Program-made: the position numbers and the translations under genes
In this document: positions 43,353 to 54,600 of the stretch, piece by piece
Layout: every line of letters begins with the position of its first letter
Position numbering within the stretch: the stretch's first letter is position 1
The notes under the pieces: model-generated
Told to the model about the DNA's origin: nothing
What the model saw: only the letters and a program-made list of their open reading frames with translations
Databases searched by the model: none
Assembly (NCBI RefSeq): GCF_012726295.1
Contig: NZ_JABAOB010000011.1
Span: forward strand, 186,001 to 250,000
From: Chitinophaga sp. Ak27
GTDB lineage: Bacteria; Bacteroidota; Bacteroidia; Chitinophagales; Chitinophagaceae
DNA: 64,000 nt
Direction of reading: 5' to 3'

Positions 43353-44669
43353 CTATTTTCCTGACTGCAGCAGGTTGTTAGGCGTCATTTCGTTGCTCAG
43401 CAGGTAACCGAAGCCCTCCCATCTTTTATCCGGCTGCTGGCCGTAATGGTTATCCAGGTATTGCTTCACCAGGTCCTGCCCGTAATTATAATTAATCACA
43501 TAGCTACGGTTCTTTTTAATAAACTGGATGCCTTTGGGGATAGACTCTTCATTGAGCAGCGTATAATCACGCAGCCACCTGCTCGCTACGGAGTCGGACA
43601 TCGTGCCATTTACCAGTCCTCTGCCTACTTCGTTACGTGCATAGTTGAGTGCTCCTTTGATGGCCAACGCTTTAAAGTAAGTGCTGATGCCGGTGGTATC
43701 CAGGCCTGCCAGCGGCAACAATACATCGCGGGTATATGCGATTTTTTCTTCACCGGGGAAAACCATTTCTATACCGTAGTTGGCGCTGCCTTCCGCAATC
43801 AGCGACTGTGGACTGAACAACGGATATAGTGATATTTCCACCCAACCCTTGTCGCGATAAAGATGCTTTTCCAGGAGCATATTATAGACATGATGCCCCG
43901 GGTATCCTTCGTGGCAGCTGAGATCTATGGCTTTCTCTATAAAAATCGGCACATCCACGCTTACCTGGATCAGGCTATTATAATTGCCTTTGTACCAGTT
44001 ATAGCCCATCCAGGGTTTACCGGTTACATATTCCAGGGTAAAGCTTTCTGTTGCCGGCAGCTGGTAATGCGATAAGGTACGTTTACGCGCTTCTGCTATC
44101 GCCGTTTTAAAAACGGTATCCAGTTTATTCTTTGGAATAATAAAGTGGTTAGCCAATTGCTGGAACCGGTTGGCAACCGGGCCTTTCCCGGGTAGCAGGC
44201 TATCCAGCGAGGCGATCAGCGACTGGTAGTGTGATTCCGTGTAAATAGGCGCCATGGCATTAAATAAATCTTTCGACTCTACGTCAAAGGGCGCATATAC
44301 ACCGGTGATGATTTGAATACGCCTGCTGAAGGCAGTGAGTTGTGCATCCATCCAGTTTGCCCGGGTAAGGATGGTATCATTTGTTGTGTTGTTAGCTACG
44401 TTGTCCAGCAATAATCTCAGGTTTCTTATTGCATTCAGAAAGCTATCTTTCGGAAAGGTGATGGATTTACTACTCACCGGCTTCAGCGAATCGGGGCCAT
44501 AGTAAGCATCTACGAAATCCGGATCATATTGACCAATGGCCAATCCCAGCCGCACATATTTTTCAGCGAGTTTATTGAGGGCCGCCGTCCCATTATCTGT
44601 TGCTTTCGGCATACGCATGGTGCAGGCAAATAATATCAAAGGCAACAATGCCCATAGTTGTTTTTTCAT
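43353..44669 (-). CDS. DUF885-family lipoprotein, probable zinc carboxypeptidase-like enzyme
   Basis: 438 residues from the ATG at 44669; an in-frame ATG at 44693 would overlap the upstream gene and spoil the signal peptide. Signal ends LILFAC with lipidated Cys16. HEGYPGHHVYN (253-260 for the HE...HH core) and the downstream LIAEGSANYG glutamate are the expected metal-binding pattern of the DUF885 family. Members are predicted peptidases with HExxxxHH-like sites. It follows an aminopeptidase P gene by 13 bases, so the two may work together on peptides: this protein in the envelope and the aminopeptidase in the cytoplasm. Confidence 0.72.
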   Translation of the reverse strand: MKKQLWALLPLILFACTMRMPKATDNGTAALNKLAEKYVRLGLAIGQYDPDFVDAYYGPDSLKPVSSKSITFPKDSFLNAIRNLRLLLDNVANNTTNDTILTRANWMDAQLTAFSRRIQIITGVYAPFDVESKDLFNAMAPIYTESHYQSLIASLDSLLPGKGPVANRFQQLANHFIIPKNKLDTVFKTAIAEARKRTLSHYQLPATESFTLEYVTGKPWMGYNWYKGNYNSLIQVSVDVPIFIEKAIDLSCHEGYPGHHVYNMLLEKHLYRDKGWVEISLYPLFSPQSLIAEGSANYGIEMVFPGEEKIAYTRDVLLPLAGLDTTGISTYFKALAIKGALNYARNEVGRGLVNGTMSDSVASRWLRDYTLLNEESIPKGIQFIKKNRSYVINYNYGQDLVKQYLDNHYGQQPDKRWEGFGYLLSNEMTPNNLLQSGK

Positions 44670-44682
44670 ATGGTGGTATTGT

Positions 44683-46077
44683 TTAGCCGGCAATCAGTTG
44701 TTCTATTTCATTGGCGGTACTGGCAAAAGGCCGGCCCAGTTTGCGACCGCCGTTGGCAGTAATCAGGAAATTATCTTCTACGCGCACGCCGCCAAAATCT
44801 TTATAGGCCGCCAGTTTTTCGTAGTTGATAAAGGCGGTATGCTTACCGGCTGCCTGCCATGCGTCGTTGAGCATCGGGTTAATGTAAATGCCTGGCTCAA
44901 TAGTCAGTACAAAGCCTTCTTCCAGCTCCCTTCCCAGGCGCAATGATTTGAGGCCAAACTCCTTGCTTTTATGCAGGGTATCGGTATAACCTACATATTC
45001 CTCTCCCAGGTTTTCCATATCATGAATATCGAGTCCCAGCATATGCCCCAGGCCACAGGGGAAGAACAGCGTGTGTGCGCCGGCGGCTACCGCTTCCGCT
45101 GCATTGCCTTTCATCAGCCCCAAAGCGATGAGGCCTTCCGCCAACTTTTCGCAGGCTAGCAGATGCACATCTTTAAAGCGTACGCCTGGCTTCACTGCAT
45201 CGGCGGCCGATTGATAGGCATGATGTACAATGTCGTAGATTTCTTTTTGGGCGGTGGTAAATTTCTTATTCACCGGATGCGTACGTGTCAGGTCTCCTGC
45301 ATAGCGCATGGCATTTTCCGCACCACAGTCGCACAATACCAGTTGCCCATTCTGCAGGGGCGTGTTATGTGGATGATTATGCAGGATTTGCCCGTTAACG
45401 GTGAGAATTACCGGGAAAGAAATATTTCCTCCGCCGGCGATAGCTACCGCCTGGATGCCACCAGCAACCGCTATTTCGGTAACGCCTGCCGTCGACAGCT
45501 CCATGGCTTTCAGCTGCATGTCGATGGTAGTGTTTACGGCCATTTCTATTTCGCGTACTTCTTCGGCTGTTTTGATAGCACGCTGGCGTACAATCGCTTT
45601 TATGAGTGCCACCGATACCTGTTGTGGGATCGCAGCCACCGGGATATCCAGCCACTCGCTCAGTTTAACCGTAGTATCGCCGCGGTAGGGAGGCACAAAA
45701 TGTATGGGTTGTTTGCTGCTGCGGGCGCGGGCCAGGAAGTCGGGTAAAGCAGAAGTGGGCCGTACATCTTTAATGCCCACCTTAGCTGCCAGGGAGGCAA
45801 TTGTTTCCACCGGCCCCGTCCACATAATTGCTTCCATGGTTAGCTCATCGCCGAATAAGATCTCCCGGTTGTTATCTATATCCATAACAAATGTGAGTCC
45901 CGGCTGGTCGATGCCCGTGAAATACAAAAAGCAGCTGTCCTGCCGGAAGGGATAGATGTTATCCTTATAGTTCATGCCACTGTCGTCGTTTCCTGGCAGT
46001 AAAATAACGCCACTGCCTATATCGGCTTGCAGCCGGTTTCTCCTGTTGATATAAGTTTCCTGTGAAAACACCGTCAA
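44683..46077 (-). CDS. pepP: Xaa-Pro aminopeptidase (M24B, aminopeptidase P)
   Basis: 464 residues with no signal peptide. The N-terminal creatinase-like domain (1-165) is followed by a pita-bread domain with all five metal ligands: Asp250 (LVLCDCG), Asp262 (AGDLTRTH), His345 (GLGHMLGLDIHD), Glu394 (LTIEPGIYI) and Glu434 (VRVEDN). The enzyme removes an N-terminal residue preceding proline. The strand before the first ligand reads CDCGAEN, a variation on the usual VDAGAE. The symbol is by family, not by proven orthology. Confidence 0.88.
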   Translation of the reverse strand: MTVFSQETYINRRNRLQADIGSGVILLPGNDDSGMNYKDNIYPFRQDSCFLYFTGIDQPGLTFVMDIDNNREILFGDELTMEAIMWTGPVETIASLAAKVGIKDVRPTSALPDFLARARSSKQPIHFVPPYRGDTTVKLSEWLDIPVAAIPQQVSVALIKAIVRQRAIKTAEEVREIEMAVNTTIDMQLKAMELSTAGVTEIAVAGGIQAVAIAGGGNISFPVILTVNGQILHNHPHNTPLQNGQLVLCDCGAENAMRYAGDLTRTHPVNKKFTTAQKEIYDIVHHAYQSAADAVKPGVRFKDVHLLACEKLAEGLIALGLMKGNAAEAVAAGAHTLFFPCGLGHMLGLDIHDMENLGEEYVGYTDTLHKSKEFGLKSLRLGRELEEGFVLTIEPGIYINPMLNDAWQAAGKHTAFINYEKLAAYKDFGGVRVEDNFLITANGGRKLGRPFASTANEIEQLIAG

Positions 46078-46356
46078 AATGGTTTTATGGATGATTAAAA
46101 AATGACTGGTTAAATTTAGGCAACAAACGTCAATAAAGCGTTGTCAGGTTAAAATGAGCCGATAGGTGGTTAAATATTGCGAACTATACTCCCGGGACAC
46201 AATTGGTAGATAGCCTCAGGTATGTACATCATAAACGAACAAAGGGCTGTGTCAAAACCGAACACATAAATATTTTAAATATCTATTTGCTACTGATAAA
46301 TAATCCCTCTTCATTCTGGCATTTTTATTAGGTTGTACTGGCAACATCCATATTGT

Positions 46357-48738
46357 ATGATAAGAAATTACCTGAAGGTTGCCTGGCGTAACCTGATGAA
46401 CAACAAAGTTTACAGCGCTATTAATATCCTGGGATTAGCGATGGGCATGGCGGTGGCGATGATTATTGTGTTGTGGGCGGTGCATGAATATTCCTATGAT
46501 AAATTTTTACCCGGCCACGAACGGGCCTACCAGGTAAGACGGAATTTTAACAGCAACGGGGATACGCTTAACTTTACGACCTGTTCGCTGAAGCTGGCAG
46601 ACGCTTTACGGAGTGAAATTCCGGAAATGCAGTATGTGTCGGAGGCCTCCTGGATGAATTCACATGGATTGATGGTAGGCGACCGGAAGTTGCTGGCAGA
46701 TGGGATGATGGTGCAGCGTGACTTTCTCCGCATCTTTCCTTTTCCCCTGGTAGAGGGCAGTGCCGCTCACGCATTGGATGATACGTATTCTATTATACTG
46801 ACCCAATCGCTCGCTGAAAGCCTGTTTGGCAAAGGCAGCGCAGTGGGTAAAACCCTTAGACTGGACAGTCGCCATGATGTGCGGGTTGCCGGCGTTTTAA
46901 AAGACCTGCCTTCCAACAGTTCTTTCAGCTTTAAATACCTGATTCCATTCAGCTACTTTGAACAAACCGAGGAAGCGGTGCGAAACAACCGGAAAGCCTC
47001 GTTCTCTAGTAATGCCTACCAGATATTTGCGAAGTTGAAGGCGGGAACTGATTATTCCAAAGTAGCTGCCAAGATCCGTGATATTGAGTTAACGGAGAAA
47101 GATAATGTCAACTCCCGGAATTCCGCCGTGGTACTGCAACCATTGGATCGCTGGCACTTGTACAGCCGCTATGAAAATGGGAAAGATACCAGCGGCGCTA
47201 TCGACTATGTCAGGATGTTTGGCATTATAGGCTTATTGGTACTGGTCATTGCGGGAATTAATTTTGTTAACCTCAGTACCGCCCGTTCTGAAAAGCGGGC
47301 CCGGGAAGTGGGTATCCGTAAAGCAATTGGTTCACAGCGCCGTCAATTGGTTATTCAGTTCCTGACGGAGTCGTTATTAACTGCGTTTATTGCATTATTA
47401 TTTGCGCTGTTGCTGGTACAGCTTTCGCTACCGGCGTTCAATGCCATCGCTGGCAAGACGTTGCATATTCCGTTCGGCAGCTGGATCTTCTGGCTGCTTG
47501 CAGGCGCGGGCACCTTCCTTACCGGTGTATTAGCCGGTAGCAAGCCTGCCTTTTTTATCTCGTCCTTCAACCCGGTAAAAACGCTAAAAGGCACGTTGCA
47601 ATCCGGGAAATCGGCTGCGTTTTCACGCAAGGCGCTGGTAGTAATGCAATTCAGTTGTTCCGTAGCCCTGATCATCAGCACGCTGGTGATTTACAGGCAA
47701 ATGCAGCATGCCCGGAACCGGCCTACCGGCTATGATCCCAACAACCTTATTATGACCAGGTTGAATGAGGAGATGATACGCAATTATCCTGCATTAAAAA
47801 ATGAATTACTGCAAAGTGGACTGGCGCAATCCGTCACCCTTTCTACCAGTCCGGCTACGGCTATTGGCTGGCACCGCGACCTCGACTATTGGCCTGGCAA
47901 GCTGCCGGGTGAAACCGTAGAAATGGGCATTATCCTGGCCGATAACGATTACTTCAAAACCATGGGATTGCAACTGGTCAGCGGCCGCAATTTTTCGACT
48001 AACCCAGATAGTGATACCGCCAATGTAATCCTGAACGAAGCAGCCGTAAAGCGGCTCCGGCTCAAAGATCCCCTGAATGAATTGCTGACGATCGACAGCC
48101 AGAAGGTCAATATCATCGGCGTGGTAAAAAATGCACTGCTGGAATCTCCTTTTGCCGCCATGGAACCCATTACATTCGGACATTCTCTTCCCAGCACCCG
48201 GGGATTCATGATGTGCCGCTTCGCGCCCGGCGCCGATCTGCATACTACCATTCCCCTGATTGCAAAAGTTTTTGAGCGATATAATCCTGCTTTTCCATTC
48301 GACTATCTTTTCGCAGACCAGGTATACGGCCAGAAGTTCCAGCAGGAAGTGCGCACCAGCAAACTTTCCGGCATATTTGCCGTACTGGCTATTCTCATTT
48401 CCTGCCTCGGTTTATTCGGGCTCGCGGCCTTTACGGCACAGCAGCGCACCAAGGAGATAGGCGTACGTAAAGTACTGGGGGCTTCCGTATCACAAATATG
48501 GATAATGCTATCCAGGGACTTCATCATACTGGTAGTGATCAGTTGCCTGCTGGCAGCGCCACTGGCCTTTTATTTTCTGCAACGCTGGTTGCTGCAATAC
48601 GATTACCGCATTACACTTGGGCCAGACGTATTTATCCTGGCAGCGCTGGCCGCTATTGTTATTACACTCATTACCGTGAGTTTTCAGTCAATTAAAGCCG
48701 CCCTGGTGAATCCTGTGGGCAGCCTGAAATCGGAGTAG
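46357..48738 (+). CDS. FtsX/MacB-type ABC transporter permease
   Basis: 793 residues. An N-terminal helix (about 20-42, INILGLAMGMAVAMIIVLW) is followed by a large MacB_PCD periplasmic domain. Next comes an FtsX unit of three helices with the conserved cytoplasmic loop AREVGIRKAIGSQRRQ. The arrangement then repeats, with a second periplasmic domain and a C-terminal FtsX unit (TKEIGVRKVLGAS). This doubled architecture is typical of Bacteroidota permeases that lack an adjacent ATPase gene. None is present here, so the ATP-binding partner must be encoded elsewhere. Likely role: export or mechanotransmission across the envelope. The ATG at 46357 is preferred to the in-frame TTG at 46333. Confidence 0.87.
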   Translation: MIRNYLKVAWRNLMNNKVYSAINILGLAMGMAVAMIIVLWAVHEYSYDKFLPGHERAYQVRRNFNSNGDTLNFTTCSLKLADALRSEIPEMQYVSEASWMNSHGLMVGDRKLLADGMMVQRDFLRIFPFPLVEGSAAHALDDTYSIILTQSLAESLFGKGSAVGKTLRLDSRHDVRVAGVLKDLPSNSSFSFKYLIPFSYFEQTEEAVRNNRKASFSSNAYQIFAKLKAGTDYSKVAAKIRDIELTEKDNVNSRNSAVVLQPLDRWHLYSRYENGKDTSGAIDYVRMFGIIGLLVLVIAGINFVNLSTARSEKRAREVGIRKAIGSQRRQLVIQFLTESLLTAFIALLFALLLVQLSLPAFNAIAGKTLHIPFGSWIFWLLAGAGTFLTGVLAGSKPAFFISSFNPVKTLKGTLQSGKSAAFSRKALVVMQFSCSVALIISTLVIYRQMQHARNRPTGYDPNNLIMTRLNEEMIRNYPALKNELLQSGLAQSVTLSTSPATAIGWHRDLDYWPGKLPGETVEMGIILADNDYFKTMGLQLVSGRNFSTNPDSDTANVILNEAAVKRLRLKDPLNELLTIDSQKVNIIGVVKNALLESPFAAMEPITFGHSLPSTRGFMMCRFAPGADLHTTIPLIAKVFERYNPAFPFDYLFADQVYGQKFQQEVRTSKLSGIFAVLAILISCLGLFGLAAFTAQQRTKEIGVRKVLGASVSQIWIMLSRDFIILVVISCLLAAPLAFYFLQRWLLQYDYRITLGPDVFILAALAAIVITLITVSFQSIKAALVNPVGSLKSE

Positions 48739-48768
48739 GCAAGCACTCCGACAAAGCAGATATAAAGC

Positions 48769-48799
48769 ACTGCCACCGGGGATTACCGGTGGCAGTTTG
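48769..48799 (+). terminator. Hairpin terminator
   Basis: A perfect 11-base stem (ACTGCCACCGG at 48769-48779 with CCGGTGGCAGT at 48786-48796) and 6-base loop lies 30 bases after the permease stop, though its T tail is short. Confidence 0.65.
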
Positions 48800-48899
48800 C
48801 ATCTGTGGCAGTTATTATTATCGTGATATCATTTTAACAATTACTACAGCAATCACGTGATTTTTTGTGAATACATTCATGCACAAATTTTACTGCCAC

Positions 48900-50033
48900 A
48901 TGAAGTTTAACCGCGGAACTAACCTTACGCTGCTCCTACTGCTGATGGCTGGCATCTCCGCTTCAGCAACTGATTCTACCTACATCCGATTCGACTTTTC
49001 GCCGCCGCTGAGCAGCGATAAATTTACCGTGACTTTGCATGACGGTATGAACGAACATACCATCGATGTAGTGCATCATCCTTACTGGTCCGGCATACTC
49101 AATGCACCCTATGGATTTATCTTGGTCAGTTATAAAAACAGCGACACTACCTATCTGCAAAGCAAGGTATTCTTCGACAAGGGAGAAGTCCCCATTCACG
49201 TTATACCCGTGGCTGATACTGTAAAATATTTTACCATAGATGAAAAAGCATCTCCTCATATTATTCCTTATGATAAATCAGGGGGCGCCGAATTCGACGC
49301 CTTTATAAAAGAGCGCTTTGATATATTCATTCAATACTATCGTGAAAACAAGCACCGATTTGGAACCGATACCGCAGCCCTACAAAAAGCCTTCCGGCTC
49401 GGAGATACCCTCTCCTATAGGGAAATGGACTTCATCCGGCAATTCCCGGATTCCTATATATCATTTTGGACTTTCCTCAGTAGGTCTGTCAGAACAACCC
49501 TCCTGCCTCCCACAAAAACGATGGAGCTTTACGAGCTATTACCCGGTAAATATAAAAGTACGCCGGCGGGTTTGTATGTGGCTTCCATCATCCAAAATAA
49601 AATCGATATTACTTCCCATACTGCGTTTCCTGATTTTGTTGTTACAGACACTAAAAACAATAAAATCGAATCTTCAAAGCTGCGGGGAAAATATGTACTG
49701 ATTCAATTCTGGGCCTCGTGGTGCGCACCCTGCAGAGAAGAACTGCCTAACTTAAAAGCATATTACGACAAATACAAAACCAAAAACTTTGAACTGGTTT
49801 CGTTTAGCATTGATAAGGATAGTACCGCTTTCCGACGTGCGGTTGAAAAGTATGAAATGGACTGGCCACAGGTATTTGGCGATCAGCGCTTATATGAAGC
49901 AATGGCTTATTGGCCTATTCCTCAACTTTACCTGCTTGATAAATCCGGGCGCCCTATTTACAACACCTCCTCAATAAGGGATAACGACATGACGCTGCTA
50001 AAAAATATACTGGAAGAGCGGCTGGGAAAATAA
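48900..50033 (+). CDS. TlpA/ResA-like thioredoxin-fold protein
   Basis: 377 residues from the ATG at 48900; in-frame starts at 48867 (GTG) and 48879 (ATG) would precede the signal. Signal peptide to about residue 25 (SASATD). The N-terminal half resembles the DUF4369 region of Bacteroidota TlpA proteins. The C-terminal 140 residues are a thioredoxin fold with the active site WASWCAPCREELPNL and a cis-proline in PIPQLYL. It is a periplasmic thiol-disulfide protein. It is separated from the upstream permease by a terminator and appears to be monocistronic. Confidence 0.82.
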   Translation: MKFNRGTNLTLLLLLMAGISASATDSTYIRFDFSPPLSSDKFTVTLHDGMNEHTIDVVHHPYWSGILNAPYGFILVSYKNSDTTYLQSKVFFDKGEVPIHVIPVADTVKYFTIDEKASPHIIPYDKSGGAEFDAFIKERFDIFIQYYRENKHRFGTDTAALQKAFRLGDTLSYREMDFIRQFPDSYISFWTFLSRSVRTTLLPPTKTMELYELLPGKYKSTPAGLYVASIIQNKIDITSHTAFPDFVVTDTKNNKIESSKLRGKYVLIQFWASWCAPCREELPNLKAYYDKYKTKNFELVSFSIDKDSTAFRRAVEKYEMDWPQVFGDQRLYEAMAYWPIPQLYLLDKSGRPIYNTSSIRDNDMTLLKNILEERLGK

Positions 50034-50055
50034 GCTGTGAAATCATTGTACCAGC

Positions 50056-50093
50056 GCGTATGTTTTTCCCGCCTCCGCGGGAAAAACATACGC
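50056..50093. terminator. Perfect 17-base inverted repeat between convergent genes
   Basis: Bases 50056-50072 pair perfectly with 50077-50093 around a 4-base loop (CTCC). It lies 22 bases past the TlpA-like stop and 25 before the convergent SusD stop. No strong T run follows on either side, but the internal T5 and A5 tracts make it a good two-way stop for both converging transcripts. Confidence 0.7.
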
Positions 50094-50117
50094 TTGTTCC
50101 GGCAATTATCACATCTG

Positions 50118-51620
50118 CTAATATCCTTTCGTGGGAACCAGGTTAGGATTGTTTCTCAGCTCTCTGCTGGGTATCGGGAACAACAACTCTCTTTCTGTTA
50201 ACACCGGGCCATAGGAAAATTTATGTCCTACATAGCTATCAAATCCCTTTGTACTTACGTTAAATGCTTTGCGTAGCCGTACCATATCAAACCAGGTAAC
50301 GTTCTCAAAACACAACTCATACCAGCGTTCGCGCCATATGGCTTCTCTCAGCTGCACCTGGGTAAGCCCTGCAAGGTCAGGTAGCTTGGCTCTTCTCCTT
50401 ACCTGGTTTACGGCATCATAGGCAGCTGCACCAGGACCACTCACCTCATTCGTTGCTTCTGCATATACCAGTAGGATGTCCGCATAACGGATCAACGACC
50501 AGTTAAGATCACTGTTGGCAGTAGTGGTTTGTGCTGTTACGTCGAAAAGCTTATACAGGAAATATCCGCCCAGGTCTACCTTTTGATTCCTGTTATCCTG
50601 GTTAGTGAATTCGGTAAAAAAGAACTGGCCTTCTTTGGCACGTAAATCTGCCGGATCGTATGACTTTACGAAATCGGCGGTAGCGTAGATGCCGCCCGTT
50701 TCGGCAGAATAGGCGGAAATATTTTTGTTATACGGAATGATGAGCGATTGCCAGCTGCCAGGTATCACCTGTGTCTTATACTGAATCATGAAAATATTCT
50801 CTTCTATATTCTTCTTTGCCGGGTTATGCAGGTCACTGTAAGTGTCAAACAATTTAAATTGTTTGGAAGCCAGCACTTCTCCCGCTTTCCTGGCGGCCAG
50901 GTCGAAGTAAGACGTTCCCTTTTGCAGCGGGTATCCGGCCATGGTGAGATACACTTTCGACAACAGTGATTTCACGGCTCCCAAAGAGGCTTTGCCACTG
51001 ACATCCATCCAGGGTAATCCCGCATTTTCAGCGGCGGTCAGATCGTCTACAATCAATTTGTATACTTCCTCCGGCGTGGCTTGTTTGGGTCTTAGCTGGT
51101 CGGACTTCAGGTCAACAGGCTGTGTAATTAAAGGAATGTTGCCAAACATCTGTACCAGGTTGAAATAGTACCAGGCCCGCAGGAAATAAGCCTCTCCCAA
51201 TAGCCGTTTGGCTTCTGCCTGGTCCATATTAATGCCAGGTATTTTGGCAATGGAGAGGTTTGCATTGGTGATACCCTTATAGTAATTTCTCCAGTAATTT
51301 TCGCCGTAGGCATTATCAGCTGTGTTATGCAGGTCTTTTATGTAGTAACTGTTCACCGCCTGTCCGAGATCGGTAGCTGCCTGCCCGGTGGCAAATTCCG
51401 TCATCGTCCAGGCGGCGCCGTTGAAATCGCCGCTCATAGGGTCCCGCAGGCTGGCATAGATGGCGTTGATAGAACTTCGGGCATGCTCCGGCTTCGTGAA
51501 ATAAGTATCCTCTGTATAATTGCTGGGATCTGTTTCATCCAGAAATTTGCGGCAACCAGCCAGGCATAATGCCCCGGTTGCGACTACCAGCAGTCCATAT
51601 TTTATGATGATTGATTTCAT
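50118..51620 (-). CDS. SusD/RagB-family surface lipoprotein
   Basis: 500 residues, lipoprotein signal ending LAGC with lipidated Cys23. Family landmarks are RLLGEAYFLRAWYYFNLVQM, RYADILLVYAEATNEVSGP and the closing RWYELCFENVTWFDMVRLR. It lies 27 bases after its SusC. It is the last gene of the minus-strand run that begins with the catabolic enzymes, so it likely binds the substrate of that pathway at the cell surface. Confidence 0.92.
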   Translation of the reverse strand: MKSIIIKYGLLVVATGALCLAGCRKFLDETDPSNYTEDTYFTKPEHARSSINAIYASLRDPMSGDFNGAAWTMTEFATGQAATDLGQAVNSYYIKDLHNTADNAYGENYWRNYYKGITNANLSIAKIPGINMDQAEAKRLLGEAYFLRAWYYFNLVQMFGNIPLITQPVDLKSDQLRPKQATPEEVYKLIVDDLTAAENAGLPWMDVSGKASLGAVKSLLSKVYLTMAGYPLQKGTSYFDLAARKAGEVLASKQFKLFDTYSDLHNPAKKNIEENIFMIQYKTQVIPGSWQSLIIPYNKNISAYSAETGGIYATADFVKSYDPADLRAKEGQFFFTEFTNQDNRNQKVDLGGYFLYKLFDVTAQTTTANSDLNWSLIRYADILLVYAEATNEVSGPGAAAYDAVNQVRRRAKLPDLAGLTQVQLREAIWRERWYELCFENVTWFDMVRLRKAFNVSTKGFDSYVGHKFSYGPVLTERELLFPIPSRELRNNPNLVPTKGY

Positions 51621-51647
51621 AATTTTCGATTAAATGATTGCATAATA

Positions 51648-54600
51648 TTATAATCCCACATTCAGTCCCAGCATAAATACCCTTGGCTTGGGATAGTCGT
51701 ACAGGGTAAGGCCCTGATCGAACGGTGAGCTGGAGTTGGATACTTCCGGGTCGTAGCCTTTAAATTTGGTGACCAGGAAAAAGTTTTGCACGGAAGCATA
51801 TACCCTCAGGCGGCTAAGTTTTAGTGCAGATACCGTTTTTGATGGGAACACATATGCCAACAGCAGGTTACGGCCGCGGATAAACGAACCGTCGGTTACT
51901 TTGTGGCTGTCGTTGTTGGTAGTATAATAAGCGTTGATAGGGCGTATCTGTGCTATCTGTGTATTCTGATTCGTTTCTGTCCACGCATTCAGCACGGTCT
52001 TATAGCTATTGGCGATACCCTGCCGGTCTTCAGCGGAGTGTATGCTCCGGTCTAGTACATCATTCCCATACATAAACTGCAGGTCTACAGTAAGCGACCA
52101 GGCCTTGTACTGGAAGGTATTCAGGAAGGTGCCATATCCATCGGGAATACCTTTCCCGATGATCACCCTGTCGAGGTCGTTGATGATGCCATCGCTGTTG
52201 ATGTCTTTATATTTGATGTCGCCGGGCAGCATGTTGTATTTCTTTGCTTCGTCTGCCTCTTTAGAGCCCCATGTTCCGAGGGTAACTCTTCCAAAGAAAG
52301 AGCCTACAGGTTCTCCTACACGTATCACCCCGTTGCCCATGAGTATGTCGCCATTGGCCAGCGCCAGCACTTTATTTCTATTGACAGAAATATTGAAGGT
52401 GGTACTCCAGGAGAAATGGTCGGTTTGAATATTGGTGGAGTTGATGCCAAACTCAATACCCTTGTTTTCCATACTTCCTACGTTGGAGAAAATTTTGTCG
52501 CGCCCCGTGGTATATGGTAGTGGCGCATCCAGCAGCATACCATCTACTCTCCTGCGGTATAGATCGAGCTCCAGGTTTAGCCTGTTGGAAAATAAGCCCA
52601 GCTCCATTCCGAAATCTATCTGTTTTGTTTTCTCCCACTGGAGGCCGGGATTGGCGATACGATCGATACCTACGCCGGAATTACGTGCGCCATTAAAGAT
52701 GACGCTATAGTTGCCCAGGCCAGCCAATGCGCGGTAGGCAGGAATTTCGGAGTTACCGGTGGCGCCGTAGCTGGCACGCAGTTTCAAATTTGAAATAGCG
52801 GCAATCCCTTTCATAAAGTTTTCTTCCGTTACTCTCCAGGCGAGTGCAGCAGAGGGGAAGAAAGCAAACTGGTTATCCCGGCCAAACTTTGAAGAACCAT
52901 CCATACGGCCGGTAAAGGTGACTAAATACCGGTTGCGGAATCCATAGTTGATACGGCCAAAGTAAGAGTTGAGTCCATTGGCAGTGCCAACAGACGACGG
53001 CGGCTGAGGACTGGATCCGGCTCCGAGGTTATAGTACTTATAGTAAGAATCGGTAAATCCTTCCGTGCTGGCCTGGTTTTCAAAACGATCAATATGCTGC
53101 CAAGACACTCCTGCCATGGCATTGAGCGAATGTACTTTTGCAAACTCGCGGGTGTAGGTCAGGTAGTTTTCAAACTGCCAGGAATTATAGCGGTTATTAT
53201 TCACGGAGGCATTTCCATTATCAGAAATATATTGCATGCCTCTGGCAGCAAAATAATCCTCCCGTTGGTTAATGATATTAACGCCTACGGTAGATTTCAA
53301 TTCCAACCCGGGCGCCAGGTGCACGTTGGCAAACATATTACCCAGGAGGGTTTGCGTATGCAGGATAGAGATCCTGTCGGCTGCCACCCTTAAAGGGTTA
53401 TCTCCTCCTTCCATACCGGGGTAATCACGATTGCTGGCCCAGCTGCCGTCGGCATACTTTACCGGGATAATAGGCAGTGCTTCCAATACCTGCCGCATCA
53501 TGGTGATACCGCCGCCATCCAGTTGGTCTACCTGCTTCTCCCGCTGGTCCGTATAGCTCAGTGTGCCACCAATCTTTAGCCATTCCTTGATTTTACTATC
53601 AAATACTACGCGGCCGGCATACCGGTCTTGCCAGGACCCCCTGGCCAATCCATCCTGCGTGCGATAATTTAAAAACGCGCCTATACTTCTTTTCTCATCT
53701 CCGTCGGTAAATCCCAGCTGATGGTTTTGGGTAAAGGCCTTGCGGAAGGTTTCGTCCTGCCAGTCTGTGTCGTACAGCGGGTTTCCCTGCGCATCAAATA
53801 ATTTTGGATTGGTGCGTTTTTTCCTGGGATCGGTATACTTGGTGCCTGTTGCCCATCCCACAGGATCATACTTCTGGGCATTGGCATAGGCCAGGTCTTC
53901 TACCGCCAAAAACTCTTTTGCATTGAGCAGTTCTAGTTTCCTTGGTAATACGCCGATGCTGAAATCCGGATCATAGGTAATTCTCCCGCCATTCGACGTG
54001 CCTCTTTTGGTGGTAACAAGGATAACGCCGTTCGCGCCGCGAGCACCGTAAATAGCAGTAGATGAGGCATCTTTCAATACTTCGATAGAAGCAATGTCGT
54101 TAGGATTGATATAGTCGATAGGCGTGCTCCCATTTCGTAAATCCACCGGGTTCAGGATCACACCATCTATTACATACAGCGGGTTATTGGACACGCTGAG
54201 TGAGCTGGATCCACGGATACGTATATTGGTTCTACCACCCGGACGTCCGGAATTGGATGATACGTTCACGCCCGTAACGCGGCCGGATAAGCTTTGGTTC
54301 AGGGAAGATGCCGGGCGCTCCTGCAATGTTTCTGCCTTCACCGTGCCAACGGCGCCGGTGAGGTCTGATTTTTTAGTGGTACCATATCCCACTACCACTA
54401 CTTCATCAATTTTTTTCACTTGCGGTACCAACCTGATGACCATATCTGCAGCCGTTACCTTCACTTCCTGCGTGACATAGCCTATATAAGAAACGATCAA
54501 CACCGCATCGTCGGGAAGCCCTTTAATGGCGAAGTGCCCGTCGCCGTCTGTTGTGGTGGCTTTTTCAACGTTCTTTACTTTAATGCTCACCCCCGGCACG

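Noticed and set aside
46241..46257. GGGCTGTGTCAAAAC-type sequence resembling an IS terminal repeat
   Set aside because: Only one copy is visible, with no matching inverted end nearby and no transposase fragment in 46078-46356, so it may be chance or a lone scar.
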